A stretch of DNA of 64,000 nucleotides from Thamnaconus septentrionalis (Eukaryota; Chordata; Actinopteri; Tetraodontiformes; Monacanthidae). The DNA lies in NCBI GenBank assembly GCA_009823395.1, contig CM020511.1, positions 15,966,001 to 16,030,000 on the forward strand, written 5' to 3'. The notes beneath the pieces are model-generated. The model made no database searches. It had not been told where the DNA came from and saw nothing but the letters and a program-made list of their open reading frames with translations. Made by a program: the position numbers and the translations under genes. Positions 1 to 15,310 of the stretch are shown piece by piece (the stretch's first letter is position 1; each line of letters opens with the position of its first letter).

Positions 1-237
1 ATGGACACCCTCCTGATGAGATAAAACAGTAATTCAAAAAATTTAAATACATAACAACAAACAACATAAGATATAAGGACATGGATAAAGTACTTTAAAA
101 TACACTTCAAAGACCCTCCCCCATCACTCTGAAAGTACCTTCCATCCTTGCTGCAGCCTGTCTATAACAGCTGACCAGGCGAGGAGGGAGCTCAGCAAAA
201 GCTGAGTTCCCTCCCTCAGCATAGTGCAATATAGTCA

Positions 238-243
238 TTTATT
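238..243 (-). terminator. Candidate polyadenylation signal of eomes
   Basis: Canonical AATAAA on the minus strand about 860 nt after the eomes stop codon. An ATTAAA at 698-703 is a possible proximal alternative. No downstream GU-rich element was evaluated. Confidence 0.45.
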
Positions 244-1098
244 TATGTGTATATATATATAGTTATAATTGTTTATCGTCTTGTCTTATGTGCATTCAGA
301 TACACCTGACACGCACATTTCCACAGGTGGGTTCTATGTGCCTTTGATCGATTTGCTTTATGTAACTTCAACATTTTGCCACAAGATGGCGACACAGTCC
401 ACAATAACAAAAATGCAGCGTCGCTTCGATCATCTTTGCGTTTGTGTTGGCTTTGCGTTGCATCAAGTGTGACTGTGAGTTAGGTTATCAGATGCATGTA
501 AAAAAACAAAAAAAAAATCTTTTTTTTCTTTACACAGTCGCCTTTCGTGTGAAGTATGCGATGTTTAGACTTAGACACCACACAATAATCATTAGAACAC
601 GTCGTTTTAATATCAAATATCTGAACATTGCCATTAAAGTATATACAGCATATCATTTCCAACTTTTCGAGCGCACACTTTTCGCGTCAAAAGTCCTTTA
701 ATAAATTATTTGTAAACACAACTTCAATGTGAAAGCAGATAATGTATGCTCATATGCATTGTTTTTTGATGAACAATACATTCATATATACTGTATATAT
801 ATATATTTAAAAAAAAAAATAGGGCACCTTGAACAAAAGCTTTGGCACTTTTAAATTTCCGATAACAGAACACCATAAATGAGATGTTTCAATAGTATTT
901 TCAGGGGAAAGAGATGGAGACAGGGGAAATAAATAGACACTTAGTTGTTGTTTGTCTGAAAAATTCTTTCCTCTATATAAAAAAAAAATACACCAACATT
1001 TCAACACACACGCACACACGCACGCACGCACGCACGCACGCAAAAATACATCAAGTTGATTGAAGTTGATCTCAGAACTAAAAGGAGATGCCAAATAT
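238..1098 (-). other. eomes: eomes 3' untranslated region
   Basis: AT-rich sequence directly after the eomes stop codon on the minus strand with no competing reading frame. It contains a CG/CA dinucleotide tract at 1006-1042 and a TA-rich stretch near 786-808. A minus-strand AATAAA lies at 238-243 and an ATTAAA variant at 698-703, so short and long 3' ends are both possible. The 3' boundary is inferred only from these signals. Confidence 0.6.
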
Positions 1099-3993
<2,895 letters not shown>

Positions 3994-4316
3994 GGCTGCT
4001 GTTTTTGTTGTTCTCTCCAGTAAACTTTGTCTTGGTTGTTTCTTCTTTAATTCCAGAAGAAATTTCGTCTGATCTGATCCCCCTCTTGCTGGGAGTTTGT
4101 TTTAAAGCCTTTCCAACCAGCACAAGGGAAGTCAGGATTCTTGGGAGGAAACGGGAAACCGTGGTTAGAAATTTGGAGTTCTTATAAGTCACAAACCACT
4201 AAATCACTAACTGGCTTGTGCGAATCCACAGAGACGCAATGACGCACTACAAAAGTGAGTACTCCCGATACTACTGAAAGTGTGTGTAAGGGGGTGGGGG
4301 GTTGGGGGGGGGGGTC

Positions 4317-4318
<2 letters not shown>
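3994..4318 (-). other. eomes 5' leader and probable core promoter region
   Basis: Sequence immediately upstream of the chosen eomes start codon. The context of the ATG at 3993 is GCAGCC before it, close to the Kozak pattern. The eomes frame stays open upstream for a while but I see no earlier in-frame ATG before about 4200, so a longer N-terminus from this exon is not supported. No clear TATA box could be assigned, so the transcription start is unknown. Confidence 0.4.

Positions 4319-4375
<57 letters not shown>
4319..4375. repeat. (TG)n microsatellite
   Basis: Uninterrupted TG dinucleotide run of about 57 bp, flanked on the left by a G-rich tract (4290-4318). It sits just upstream of the eomes leader. 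Spurious reading frames over it are low-complexity artefacts. Confidence 0.97.
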
Positions 4376-4376
<1 letters not shown>

Positions 4377-7300
4377 GGGCTGCGGGGGGGTGTGAGCTAC
4401 TCTGACTAATTTTCAAATCATTGTTTTAACTGGTAGTCGTTTTTTGCCCAGTTAAATTATCTTGGCAACTGATTTCTTCGTTAAAGGAAATACAAAATGT
4501 TCAATTTGTTGCAGACAATATGCAACATTTTCATCACCACTTCATAAAGTTCTTGCGATTTTAGACGATTTTATCCAGAATAAAAATAAGATATAAATAT
4601 ATATAAGACAAAAATTAAGCCATCATTTAAAATATAGCACTGCTTATTTTTTTAAAGTCATGCAATTATTAAATCAGTTTACCCTAAAACATTTTCCTCT
4701 GTATCAAAAGGTTAAAAAAATAAAATGATAGAGAACAGCGTGAATGAATATAGGTTTCTTTATAATAGCCCGGGTGCCGTTAATCCTACATTATTCAGAG
4801 TTAATGAATTTGTATTCATTCAATTCTGTTGCGTTCACTGTCCCAACGGGATAACCGAGGCAAAAGGGGAAATAGCCAATTATTTTTCCGTTTGAAGAAA
4901 CCGGTGATGTTTCTCAGATCGGACAGTGTGATGTCAGAGACCAACAAACAATTTGAGCAGTTATTTTCGAAATCACAGAATCAAATTTATTTTAAAGCTA
5001 TTCGTTTAAATCGTTTTTAAAAACACAGTAGCATTTTATCAGTTTTGGGTTGATTAAAGCTGATTTTGTTCAATACGTAAACGAGCACAACAAATTTAAA
5101 TTCTTTCTAAAACTATCTTTTGACTGAGAGGTTCTGCAAAGATTATAAAATAGAAGAAATCTTTTTTTTTTCTTCTTTTTTTTTAAAAAAGGGGCAAACT
5201 TACCGCACGATTGTCCTAAACTGTTTTCTTCAGTAAAATAAGTTCAGGAAAAATGAAATATATATATATTTAAATCAAAACGGCTGAGCTGCAGCCTCAC
5301 GATGCTGAGCCCATAGCAGTACACGGCATGATGTGGTGTCTGGGTTTGACGCGGGACCGCGAGATAAAGGCTGTGCCATGAGGAGGCGGACTGATCACTA
5401 AGTGGAGGCACTCCCGCTGCCGCCGCCCCTCGCTCCTTATGGCCGTGACGCACACATAGCAGCCTATTATCAGATCCTCCCCTCATCTCCAGGGAAGGGC
5501 CAGGGGATCCTCAGCATCACGGCCAAGTGCAGAAGTGAGGCTGCTCCCCGATCCGCCTGTGAACTGCTTCACCGGCCACACAAAGGACCCAAAGCGGTGG
5601 GTCAGACTGTTGTGCTCGTGCAGGTAAAGGGGGGCGGGTGGGCAGTTGTTGTTCTCAGGAAAAGATTGGCAAAGCCTTGGTTTTTGACTGATGGCTTATT
5701 ATGGGATGGAGAATAAGAAAAACACATTATGGTCAACCTTCTCCATCACTTCACTGGGCCTGAAGCACACAATCATATATGCCAAAAAAATGTGAGACTT
5801 CAAGTTTGCAAAACACTTTTAGATTGATAGATATATAAAAACTTTATTAAACCTTTGAGGGAGCACCCTCAGGGAATTCTTTTGCAAAAGTTTGAGATAT
5901 ATTTCATGTTCCTATAATAATACAGATGTATTTAAACAACTAATTCCATATTAGTACACAAAGAATCACAACAAAAGCAAAAGTAAAAGTACAACTTCCC
6001 TGACAATGTAACAAAACTATGATGATGACTGCATTTCTGTAGTTTAGAGGCGTCAGGGGCACATTCCCCCTCATGTTTGCCCTGCAGTTTTATACTGAAA
6101 AGGAGTGTGTGAATGGAAAAAGATTGTCATAAGAGCACAACTGACTGGACTGAAATGAGCAAACACAGTCAAAACCAATGGGTGGGTGGGTGGGGTGGGG
6201 GCAGTGCATCATGTTGCTGATTGTGGTTTTCCACCGTGGGCCCCCAATACACAATTGATGCTGCTCACTGAGGATTTCACCCCCTTAATGACCCTCCCTA
6301 TCAGACCATTTCCTCCTCAATCCCTCCTCAGCAGTTCAAAGAGGCCGAGCACGAAGGGCTTTTAATTGTGCCCCCAACGGTCTGTTAATGGGCTGCTCCT
6401 TTTTTTTTTAAAAAAAGGCCAGACTGAGCAGCAGAGGCGATGCTTGGCTCCTGCAGTGGGCAGCGTCGGAGAAAAGTTACCATGACAAAGGCAGGCAACA
6501 GTAATGAAGCGGGTCGCCACCTCTGAAGTAAACACTCGCGGACACATCAAACGAGACAAACCAAATAGTCAGATAATCTATCTGAAGGGCAAACAGTCTG
6601 ACACTAACATACCTGCACCTCGGCGCTGATAAAGTGATTGGGAGGTTTGATTGTTCCCAACAGGTCATGAATATGCACCTGGAGTGTGTATGTGGTTTCT
6701 GCCCTTTTATTTATTCTCTGCTTGATGTTTTAGCCTGGCTAGCCTGTCTGTTGAGACTGTGTCTGATTGATTGTGTATTTCATGTATAAACTATATCGAG
6801 TACACAACAATGGATGTATGTGAAGGTTCTCTGTTGTCTAGGCCATCTCAGTCTTTGAGCTGAGTGGGAGGCAGCTGGACCTCCTGGTTCCTGGTTATTT
6901 GAAGACGAAGGTAAAACGTCTCCAGAAACCAAGAACCAAGTCCAATTGCCTGCTGCTCAACTGTCAAAGGCTCAAATATGAATTGTAGAACGATTGGACA
7001 TTACACACTGAACTAACAACCCGTGGAGAAAGCTGTGTGATGGTGTTACTCTGCTGCCTCATGTTAGAACCTTCCATCTAGCAAATGTCCTGCTTGCCAT
7101 GATGGCACATTTTACATCAGGCACAAGTGTTGTGGTTCGCATTTGGTTTATGTGTGATAAAAACGTTGTCCAAGCTGTCGTTAGCATCTGTTTGCGATTT
7201 GCTGATTAAATGCTAGAAAACATATAAGCTAAAAATAGATGTTGTTTCTGGTAAGTAAAAAATGACAGTGAATAATGGGACAACACTGAATAAGTTTGCT

Positions 7301-9372
7301 TTTTTTAAAAAAAAAAAAAGTTGAAATGTGTTCAGTATGTGGACAAATGACAGGATTTGAGACTTTTATTATTAGGTAGACACTCAAAGGCACTGCTCAC
7401 ATGTTTTTGCAGCAAATGAGTACGTGGTTTCAAATTTAATTTTCTGTTTTTAAGTATAGCCTGTTGTGGCTGTATGTCATTCAAAGGTTCACACTAAGCA
7501 TCAGTCATCGGAAAGACGTGGCCTCCCCTCCTCTGCTGCCCCCAGCCATCTTTCCATTATTTTAAATCTCCAATTTTATGGTTTTTTTTTTTTTTTTTTT
7601 TTTACAGTTTAGGAGATGTTTTTCTGATCACCTTACACTGCATGCAAAAACAATAAAAAAAAAAAAAATGCAAACAGCCAGGAGGGGGAACACACCTCAG
7701 TGGTGTTAGTCTGAGTCTCATTCTTGGGACTTGAAGAAAATAAAGCATGGCTACAACAGAGTTGGAGTTGCTTTAACTTGAAAGTAATCACTTGAGCTGC
7801 ACGTAGCTAGAAGAAACGCACCCACTTCAAACACGGGGGTGTAGTGGGTGTTTGGTGTGATGGTGAAATGTAAATGTTATATTTTGTAGTGTACAGTGCT
7901 CCTATGCTGCGTTTTTTTTCTCACACTGCGTATATTTCAAACTGAACGAACAAACTTCTAGTTGTGACATAAATTGAATTGGCAAATTTCAAATTCTGTT
8001 GATTTTCAGGAATGCGTCCAAAATGCACCCATAATCTGCAGCACTAAGAGAACGACTGGGCATCACGGCACTCAGTGAGCTAAACCACTTCCTGTTTTGC
8101 ATTGTCTCACATGGTTACGTCACCTCCCTTGGTAAAAAAATGAAACCAAGTGAAAACACAGCATTGATTCCCTTAAATTTGTAAGTAGAGCACATGAAAA
8201 CGCTTGCCCAACTAAAAAAAATCCAGCAACTTTGCAGATTTTTTTTAGGTGGCAATTTACAGACATTGCAAGGAAAACATGGATTTGTTTAAATGAGAAA
8301 ATAGCATCCAATTCTGATAATGAGGGCCGTTACTGCACCATCCATGCAAATCTCAGTGGCAGCAAGTTAGCAAAAGCAGTTTGACTCGAACAACAAAACA
8401 ACAAAAACCCTAAATCTCAGGTTTTCAAGGGCAACTCACTTCTCTGGTTTTTCACTGCCAAGTCCTGCTGAAAACGCAGAGCTCTTCAAATCTAAAAACA
8501 ACTCCAAACTCAAAATCTCATTAAACCAATGTTAAACATTCCTGAAAAAAATATCTAATAAATATGAGAGAAAAAGATGCTTTATGGCATTTAAATAAAC
8601 ACTCATGTATGTTTCAGAGACTTTGAACTCTCAAAAGCTACTTTCTGGATACCCTTTGGGTCAGAACGTGTTTAAAAGCATCCCTGCACATCACATACTG
8701 AAATATTTGACTGTGGTGTGTTCTCTCTGCTCCACGGCCCTGCTCTCTCTTCTCCCTGCTACGCTTCATGAGCAGCTTCCCCTGGCTGGGCCGGCTTTTT
8801 GACACATCTAAAGGGCTGTTTCTGACATCTTGCCATGCTGCCGATCTCCCCCACCCCACAGGGCTCACGCCACGCGGGAGAAAAAAAGCAAAAAAAAAAG
8901 CTGGTGACCTGGCCATCGGCGCCCTGCCCTCGGCCACCGCCCTGCTGGCAGCAGAAGGTCTGTTGGTCCGAAGCCAATGCCAGGAACTCCACCCGCCACC
9001 GCCACCGCAGCTTGGGATGACACGACACACACGCAAGTGCGAGAGGGAAAAAGTTATGATTGGCTCTGAGGGTTTTTGCAGACCAAAAAGGAAAATGCGA
9101 TTAATTATTATTTAATTCAACAGTAGCAGAGAGTTGATCTCAGCTTTCAGCACCGGGCCGCCTCAGCAGATGGTGCCGAGGGCCACAAACGCGACCCGCC
9201 TCGCTTTCCCACTGACGTAATTTGAACGTTTGCAATTTAAAATTTTAACAACTCATCTTTTACTTGATTTTGTCAATTAGTTCCCAGTGCATAAAGAACA
9301 GATTTCTTGTCCTCTCTTGCCCTCAGAATTGTCGGGAGTGGTTCCATTCTGAGAAGAAAAACTAAGGCGACT
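4376..9372. other. Upstream eomes intergenic region, no gene seen
   Basis: Non-coding. The first part (4400-5280) is AT-rich. A more GC-balanced block at 5280-5650, containing short open frames with no recognisable product, may be an upstream regulatory element. Around 6290-6720 there is a compact non-repetitive block with several TTAAT/ATTA cores that resembles a conserved enhancer. 5824-5880 resembles the tail of a LINE/SINE (GATAGATATATAAAAACTTT type). Homopolymer runs occur at 7583-7605 and 7653-7668. I found no exon with paired splice sites. Confidence 0.5.
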
Positions 9373-9594
9373 GCCAGTGGTGTAGTCTAGTTTATTCTAC
9401 TGGGTATACACTGATTTTTTTCTCCCCTTCCCGCCTACGTATACACCAGTGCTGCTTCAAAACAACACAAAATAAGAACCACCATGCTCAGTAATGCATT
9501 CAGTATGCATTTTTAGTGGTTGTGCAGTAATTCCGAACCTTTTCTAGTGGTTATACTGCGTATACCTGCACATCACATAGACTCCGCCACTGGC
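9373..9594. mobile_element. Short inverted-repeat DNA transposon remnant (MITE-like)
   Basis: The left end GCCAGTGGTGTAGTCTA (9373 on) is matched by the inverted right end, whose complement reads GCCAGTGGCGGAGTCTA, ending at about 9594. The interior (about 190 bp) has no coding capacity. This end structure is typical of non-autonomous DNA transposons common in fish genomes. The superfamily is not assigned. Confidence 0.75.
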
Positions 9595-9599
9595 TACTA

Positions 9600-10130
9600 C
9601 TGTTAAATCGCCAGGGAGAGTTTTCGCAGTGGGGCCCCTGGTGGCAGAAGGGGAAGGCCCCTCAGTGACCCGTTTCCTTGTCTCCCCTCCTCCCCCACTC
9701 CTCCTTCTCCTCCCCCACCCCCGATGCCTGCGTTTATGGTTTAGCCCTGCATCCTGTTAAGAGTAGCAGCAGGAGCGGACCATCACATTTGGCGCTCAGC
9801 GTGGGGGCGGTTGGTGAGCTGTCATGTTCCAGCTATCCCACCGAGATACGCTTCTGCCTCTCCGCGAAGATTTGGTGTTCTCTCATTTGCATTTGCTAAT
9901 GAGATCCTGTCTGCATGACTTTCTACTGGAAGACTATCTCCCTGAATATCTCCCCGCGCAGAGCAAACACAGGTAGAGGATGAAAAGCCTATTTATTTAA
10001 CCCCTCTTAGGCCCATTAAGATTAAGCGGGGGCTCGCGGGAGAGATCCGGCCGGGCGGCTACAAATATGGTTAGTGCGCATTGCAGACAGGGACAAATGA
10101 CATAATTCGCACTACAGTGCAACTGAAAGA
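9600..10130. promoter_or_regulatory. Candidate conserved non-coding element upstream of eomes
   Basis: Repeat-free block with an octamer ATTTGCAT at 9885-9892 embedded in an imperfect inverted repeat (9882-9903, arms CTCATT and AATGAG). A second dense section at 9990-10110 includes TTAGGCCCATTAAGATTAAG and a GC-rich core. The mix of POU and homeodomain-type motifs next to a developmental regulator suggests an enhancer. Conservation is inferred from appearance only. Confidence 0.4.
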
Positions 10131-12119
10131 TAATTGAAAAGAAAATATCCCCTGGATTTAATTTTAAAATGTCAGAAATAGGATTTTAAATGGCCTCCCT
10201 GGTCAATAGTCCCAAGCGGCATTGATAAGTCAACAAAACCAATGGACAGATTTTCCAAATATATAATTTTTGGTGGAATTTTCTTTTTGTAAATTTTAAA
10301 TGTTTTTCAACATCAAAGCATAATTTATTTTAGAGCAGTCACCCACAACCTACTTGCCACCCGTCTGCACGTTCCATCCAGGTCAAAGATGCTTCAGCAA
10401 GATAATACTTCTTGCCACCCATCCAGGTCAAGCGCAAACATTTAGTTTGTCTTTTTTTTGGTAACAATTACCACACAAAAAAGAGTTTGACGGTATCCCT
10501 CTGATGAAAGATTTTCAGTATTTCATAAAAATGTTTGTGATTGCGTAAAATTTTAAAGGTGCCCCAAAACTTTTTTCCTACTTCTGTATATTATTTTCAC
10601 ATTTCCCGTCAAGCATGCCACCCGACTAATCGCTGATTATTAAGTGTCTGAACCAGCCCTTGCCTATTCACCCTGATCACAACTTCACAACAGTGATTCA
10701 CTTTTTCGAGAAGCTTTCCCCTGCCAAGATGCATGACTCCCAAAAAATCACTCTTCCAAAGGGAACTTTTGGAAGTCTTGGGCCAATTAGGGCCAGTTTA
10801 GAGCACTTCCTCGTTATCACCCAATCTGCACTGTTAAGAGTCCCTGCCCACCAATCTGTCTGTGTCAGCCAGGCTCCCCAAAACCATTGCAGTTCTGCTC
10901 AGGTCAAAATAATGAACTGGTGCTTTGTTACAAAAAAAACAAATTGTGTTAAACCTCTAAGACATTGATGCATCTGTGCCATATTAAACGCTGTATAAAA
11001 CAAACTTCAATGTGTACTGAAGTTAAAATACCAACTATTGTGTGTTTTCCTGTGACATCATTGCATTATTTATGAGGCATTAATACATTTAAGCTTTGAA
11101 TGTACAAACATTTCATGATTTCACTGTGAAACCAATAGCACTTATTATCATTACTTATTCATAATGCACATAATGCTGTTAAATGACCTGATTTGCATCT
11201 TTTGTTTTGACTTTAGATACACTATGCCCTTTCACTACATCCATCCATCTCCTCTTTGGTTTTCCGCTATGCCTCCTGTCTTGCTGTTTCAACATCAGCA
11301 TTCTTCTACTGATTTATTCTCTACCAGAGATATTCTCTCTGGCTTTATTTCCCAAACGTCTAACCTGCACTGCCCCTGTGCTGCACTCACTCCTGGTCAC
11401 CAACTATAAAAAAACCCTTAAAGGAAAAAGAAAACAACACCTAGTATAAGTAAATGTTGAAACTTAAAGCTGAAACCTGATTTTCACAAGTGGGAAATGG
11501 AGAGTAATTCATTTTTTAGGTGTTGACCCTTCTTTACTGTCTGCCCACCAGTAAAAGGTCCTCAGTGCTGCATCATAGTGACAGATTTAAATGACTTAAA
11601 CATAACCAGGCGCCCTGGTTTGCCTGTTACTTCACAAACAGGTACTCAAATACACAGTGATTTGCTGGAAAAAAAAATCCCCATCAGTCTTGAGAGTCTA
11701 GGTAATTTTTTCCACCATCACTTGCTTCCCACTGCTCTTTGCTGTTGAAGCAGACGTGACTCTGGCGTTAGTGCTGCGATCCTGTGCCTTGTGTTTCTTA
11801 ACCACCCTCCACAATCCTCTGCAATCTTCTTTGAACAGTTATAAATAAAGATTACATTTAATATTTTTCCCCCTAAATCATCACAGCACATTTCTCCATG
11901 CAGAACAAAGCATACGTATTTCAATAATAATTTATCGCAATATCTATCTGTATCTAGCCTCAGTAACAATATTACAATATAATAACCAATAACAAATAAG
12001 GCAGCCTTGTTTTGCAGAGTGTCCTTTTCTCCAGTGGGGTGGAAGAAATATTTTCTGCGCCATGTCCTGTCTTTCGAGCCGACAGGCAGGACCATGCTCG
12101 TGTTTTTTTATTTTTTTCA
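10131..12119. other. Intergenic, no gene seen
   Basis: AT-rich DNA upstream of eomes. Open frames at 10660-10968 and 11164-11449 have no domain, no splice context and no recognisable similarity. Tandem-like phrases 'CTTGCCACCC' recur at about 10350-10425, suggesting a small local duplication. Nothing else could be supported. Confidence 0.5.
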
Positions 12120-12560
12120 TTTGTTCCTTCTCATATGCGGAATCTGCTGACTGTGGTATCACTTTATGATTAACAATTTAACTATGATCCCCTCCTTCCC
12201 CATTGTTATTCCACAGATGACTGGGAGTAAAAGTGAAATGCCAGCGGCGACACGCAGGCTTCATTAGATTCATTGATTGATTTATTGTTTTCCACGGCTG
12301 TAATCAGTTTCCCCAAGGTAATTTGTAAGCTCTTTACAGTTCAGAGGTATAAGCCTGAAAGTTAATTAATCGGCTTTGTTTGCAACTTGGTGGGAATGCC
12401 CGTCTGAATTGGAAAAAGTCGCCGAGGGTTAGAATCCCTTGTTTGTAACCAACGAGAACAAAGCAAAGACAGTAAGCAGACGTAATTATATCCAAATCAT
12501 CCCATTTTAAATTCAGCCTGATTTATTATTGGCTGTAATTTCCTTTATTTTAATTTTCTC
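12120..12560. promoter_or_regulatory. Candidate conserved non-coding element
   Basis: Repeat-poor block rich in homeodomain, SOX and TCF-like cores: GATTAACAATTTAAC, CATTGTTATTCC, TTCATTAGATTCATTGATTG, TTAATTAATCGG and AACAAAGCAAAG. There is no sustained reading frame. This looks like a developmental enhancer upstream of eomes, which would need cross-species alignment to confirm. Confidence 0.4.
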
Positions 12561-12789
12561 TCTCTTTAAAAAAACAAAACAAATTTAAGGTTTAGGCAAA
12601 TTTTCATCCCTCAGGTTCTTTGCAACCTACTAATAAGGTATTAAATAGCAAAGAAAAACAAGATCCGGTCAATGTTGAGTTACACAAAAGAAACCCAACA
12701 GAAGCTAAAAGTTACAACAACATGCTTTTATTCCGTGAGTCACCAAGGCCTCTGTGCTGCTGCATCTTGCCTTCAAGGAGGAGAAAAAA

Positions 12790-12985
12790 AAACCCTGATG
12801 GTGTTGCTTGGCCTTTGCCAGTCTTAATTGGAGTCTCGCTTTAATTGGCTTTTCAGTGGCTTGCGAATGGGAGCTGCCGTTTGTGGGTTAAGTGCATCTT
12901 AATCAGAGCTTTAATCCAGTCATTAATAGAGAAACATGAGGTGTTGAGAGGAGCGGAGAGAGGTCGATAATTGAGAGGCTGCTTC
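12790..12985. promoter_or_regulatory. Candidate conserved non-coding element
   Basis: Dense, repeat-free stretch with repeated TTAAT/ATTAA cores (TCTTAATTGGAGTC, GCTTTAATTGGC, CATTAATAGAG, GATAATTGAGAGG) just before a TG repeat. No coding potential. Enhancer-like by appearance only. Confidence 0.35.
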
Positions 12986-13015
12986 CTTTTACTCCCTGTG
13001 CTGTGCTGTGTGTCG

Positions 13016-13054
13016 GTGTGTGTGTGTGTGTGTGTGTGTGTCCGTGTGTGTGTG
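13016..13054. repeat. (TG)n microsatellite
   Basis: TG dinucleotide tract of about 26 bp, then a one-step interruption (CC) and a further short TG run. Confidence 0.9.
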
Positions 13055-13505
13055 AATGTGCGTTTCTAGTTACCCCTCAAACGCCAGGATCTACTTTTAA
13101 GATATTTATACATTAGTTGTTTTTGTCAGTCTTGAAATGTTCTTTCACAAAAGTGGTGCAGAGGAGTTTGCGTGCCTACACTCAAACTCCTTTGTTCTAA
13201 ATACATTGCAACGATTAACATGAGACAAAAATAATTGCTCTGGAATAGTTGTCACAGATTTTTTTTTTCCTCCCTAAATTTCAGACCGTATTTGTGTTCT
13301 GGTAAAAGCGTGCATGCACCGTCGTTCGTAAAAATAGATTGTTTTTTTGTCTACTAAACGCAACTGTGCGCGCCCCATTCCTCCCTATTGCTCAGCTGTC
13401 ACATTCTCACTGAGTTTTTCGCACTGTATATTTTAACACCTATCCCTGGTGTGAGGCCTGTGTTCTTCCTTACCCGCACTCTTGCCCTACCCCCCCTCCT
13501 TTTTG

Positions 13506-13511
<6 letters not shown>

Positions 13512-13588
<77 letters not shown>
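13512..13588. repeat. (CA)n microsatellite
   Basis: Uninterrupted CA run of about 77 bp. Open frames over it on both strands are poly-HT or poly-CV artefacts. Confidence 0.97.
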
Positions 13589-13591
<3 letters not shown>

Positions 13592-13599
13592 TAGAGACG

Positions 13600-14480
13600 G
13601 AGTATTGAATCAGTGTTTCTGTATTGAATAAACATGGTGCTTTTAGGGTCCGGATTTGCATTATCCTTTCTGCGAGGTGTACTTTTCCCGCTTTTTAGTG
13701 TCATTTATTATAGACATACACACCTACTGATCCCATAAAAGCCTTGTCAATTGCTCGACAATTTGCTGTTTCTGACTTTCTCTGAGGGAATCGCAGCCAA
13801 ATAACAGAGGGCTATCTTAACAAGTATAACTAAATAAGCAAAAAGGAGCGATTTGAAGACTGAGAGGAACCCAAACTACCAGGTCTATCTATCTCTCACC
13901 TCTATGACCTGGCTTTCTGGCCTGTCCTGCACTGTCTGGGAGTGCGCTGTGTGCTTACAGGTGTGAAGGAGCAGACGATAGGATGTATACTTCTGACGGG
14001 GCTCAGCCTCTTAACCACACTGCGCTTATCCGTTCTGCAGAGTGCGAAAGCATCCGTGGTTCATGAGCAGCGCAGGTCAGTCAGTCGCACACCAAGACCC
14101 AGGTGCAAAACACAGGATGCAGTCAACGCAGTCTCTGAGGGTTTTCATTCTGTTTTACAGCTGAAATAGAGGTGTGTGCATAACGTGGGAACTGTCAATG
14201 AGGACGCAGACGTGGACGGCTGTGGGGGCAACATGACCACACTACTGCTGCTGCTGCTGCACACTGACTGCTGGACTGTTAGATTGAAGGCATAATGGTG
14301 TCTACGCAGCGCTTTTGTACATTTCAAAGTCACAAATGTGCTTTTACCCGAGCACACACACACGTCTAGAGACTCTCTGCCACACACATATGCAGACAGA
14401 TGCACATACGTTTTTTTTTGCCTCTGAAATGTTAGAAAAACTTCTTTTATCCATTAAAAAAAAACTTCATATAAAAAAAA
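13600..14480. other. Intergenic, no gene seen
   Basis: Unique-looking DNA with a short CTG run (14245-14260) and a TCTA-type tract at 13884-13895. A T-box half-site AGGTGTGA occurs at 13959-13966. No supported exon. Confidence 0.45.
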
Positions 14481-14489
14481 AAATCGATC

Positions 14490-15310
14490 CTGTCCTTTGC
14501 TTTCTCCGTGTGATGCCTCCCCACTTCCCGGCTCTGTCATAATGGAGAGTCTGCCCGGCCATTTCTTCAGCCTATTCTTCATTTGGAGTAATTATAGATG
14601 AAGAGGTAAAAGATGTTTTTTCCCCCTTCTTTTATTTTCTCCATCCTACTTTTCTTCCTCTCCCCCTGCTTGCATTCAGAGGAGCTCTCACTGCTGCATT
14701 CTTATTAGGGACATGTCTGAAAGGCTCCCGCAGCATGTGGTGTCCTCTGACCGTCCACCGCGGTTGCTTTTTGTTAGCATTAACAAGCCAAGCAAGCAAG
14801 GATAGCTTTTCAACAGGTACAAACTTTTCCCTTTGGATAATTAACTGCATTCAGACACTCAGAGCAGTGTGGGCAACGTGCGCACGGGGGCCTAGAGAGG
14901 ATCATGCGGTAGAGAAAAGGACAGTGGAGGAAAAAAAAAAAGAGAAGAGGAGCGAGATGGAGAAAAAAACTTGATTGAAAGACAAGATGTTCTCTTTGGT
15001 GTTGTTCAGTGCTCGTGGATCCCGCAGCAAACTCCTATTCAAATGGTCCAGTCTTCATTTCTGCTCTGCCAGCTGTTTGCTTCCTTGTCCTCAAAGCTTT
15101 TCATCTAGATGGACCTCGTAATGGGCTAGAAGTCCCGTCATTGTGGGCTGGTCGAAGGTTCGCTGCCTTAATGAATGGGCGAAACACAAGAAGGGCTGAA
15201 TGCGCCGGGGGCGTTCTTGTTTGCCTCACCCACAAAAGCCCCGGGATGCCTCCTGAAGAAGGCCTCCTCCATCCATTGCCGCCTCGTCTCTTGTTAAAGG
15301 GGGCATAAAG
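14490..15310. promoter_or_regulatory. Candidate conserved non-coding block
   Basis: Two repeat-poor segments (about 14500-14730 and 15100-15300) with motif-rich sequence such as TTTGGAGTAATTATAGATG, CATTCTTATTAGGGAC and GCCTTAATGAATGGGC. Open frames on both strands are not backed by domain or splice evidence. Position and texture suggest regulatory DNA for eomes or cmc1. Confidence 0.3.
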
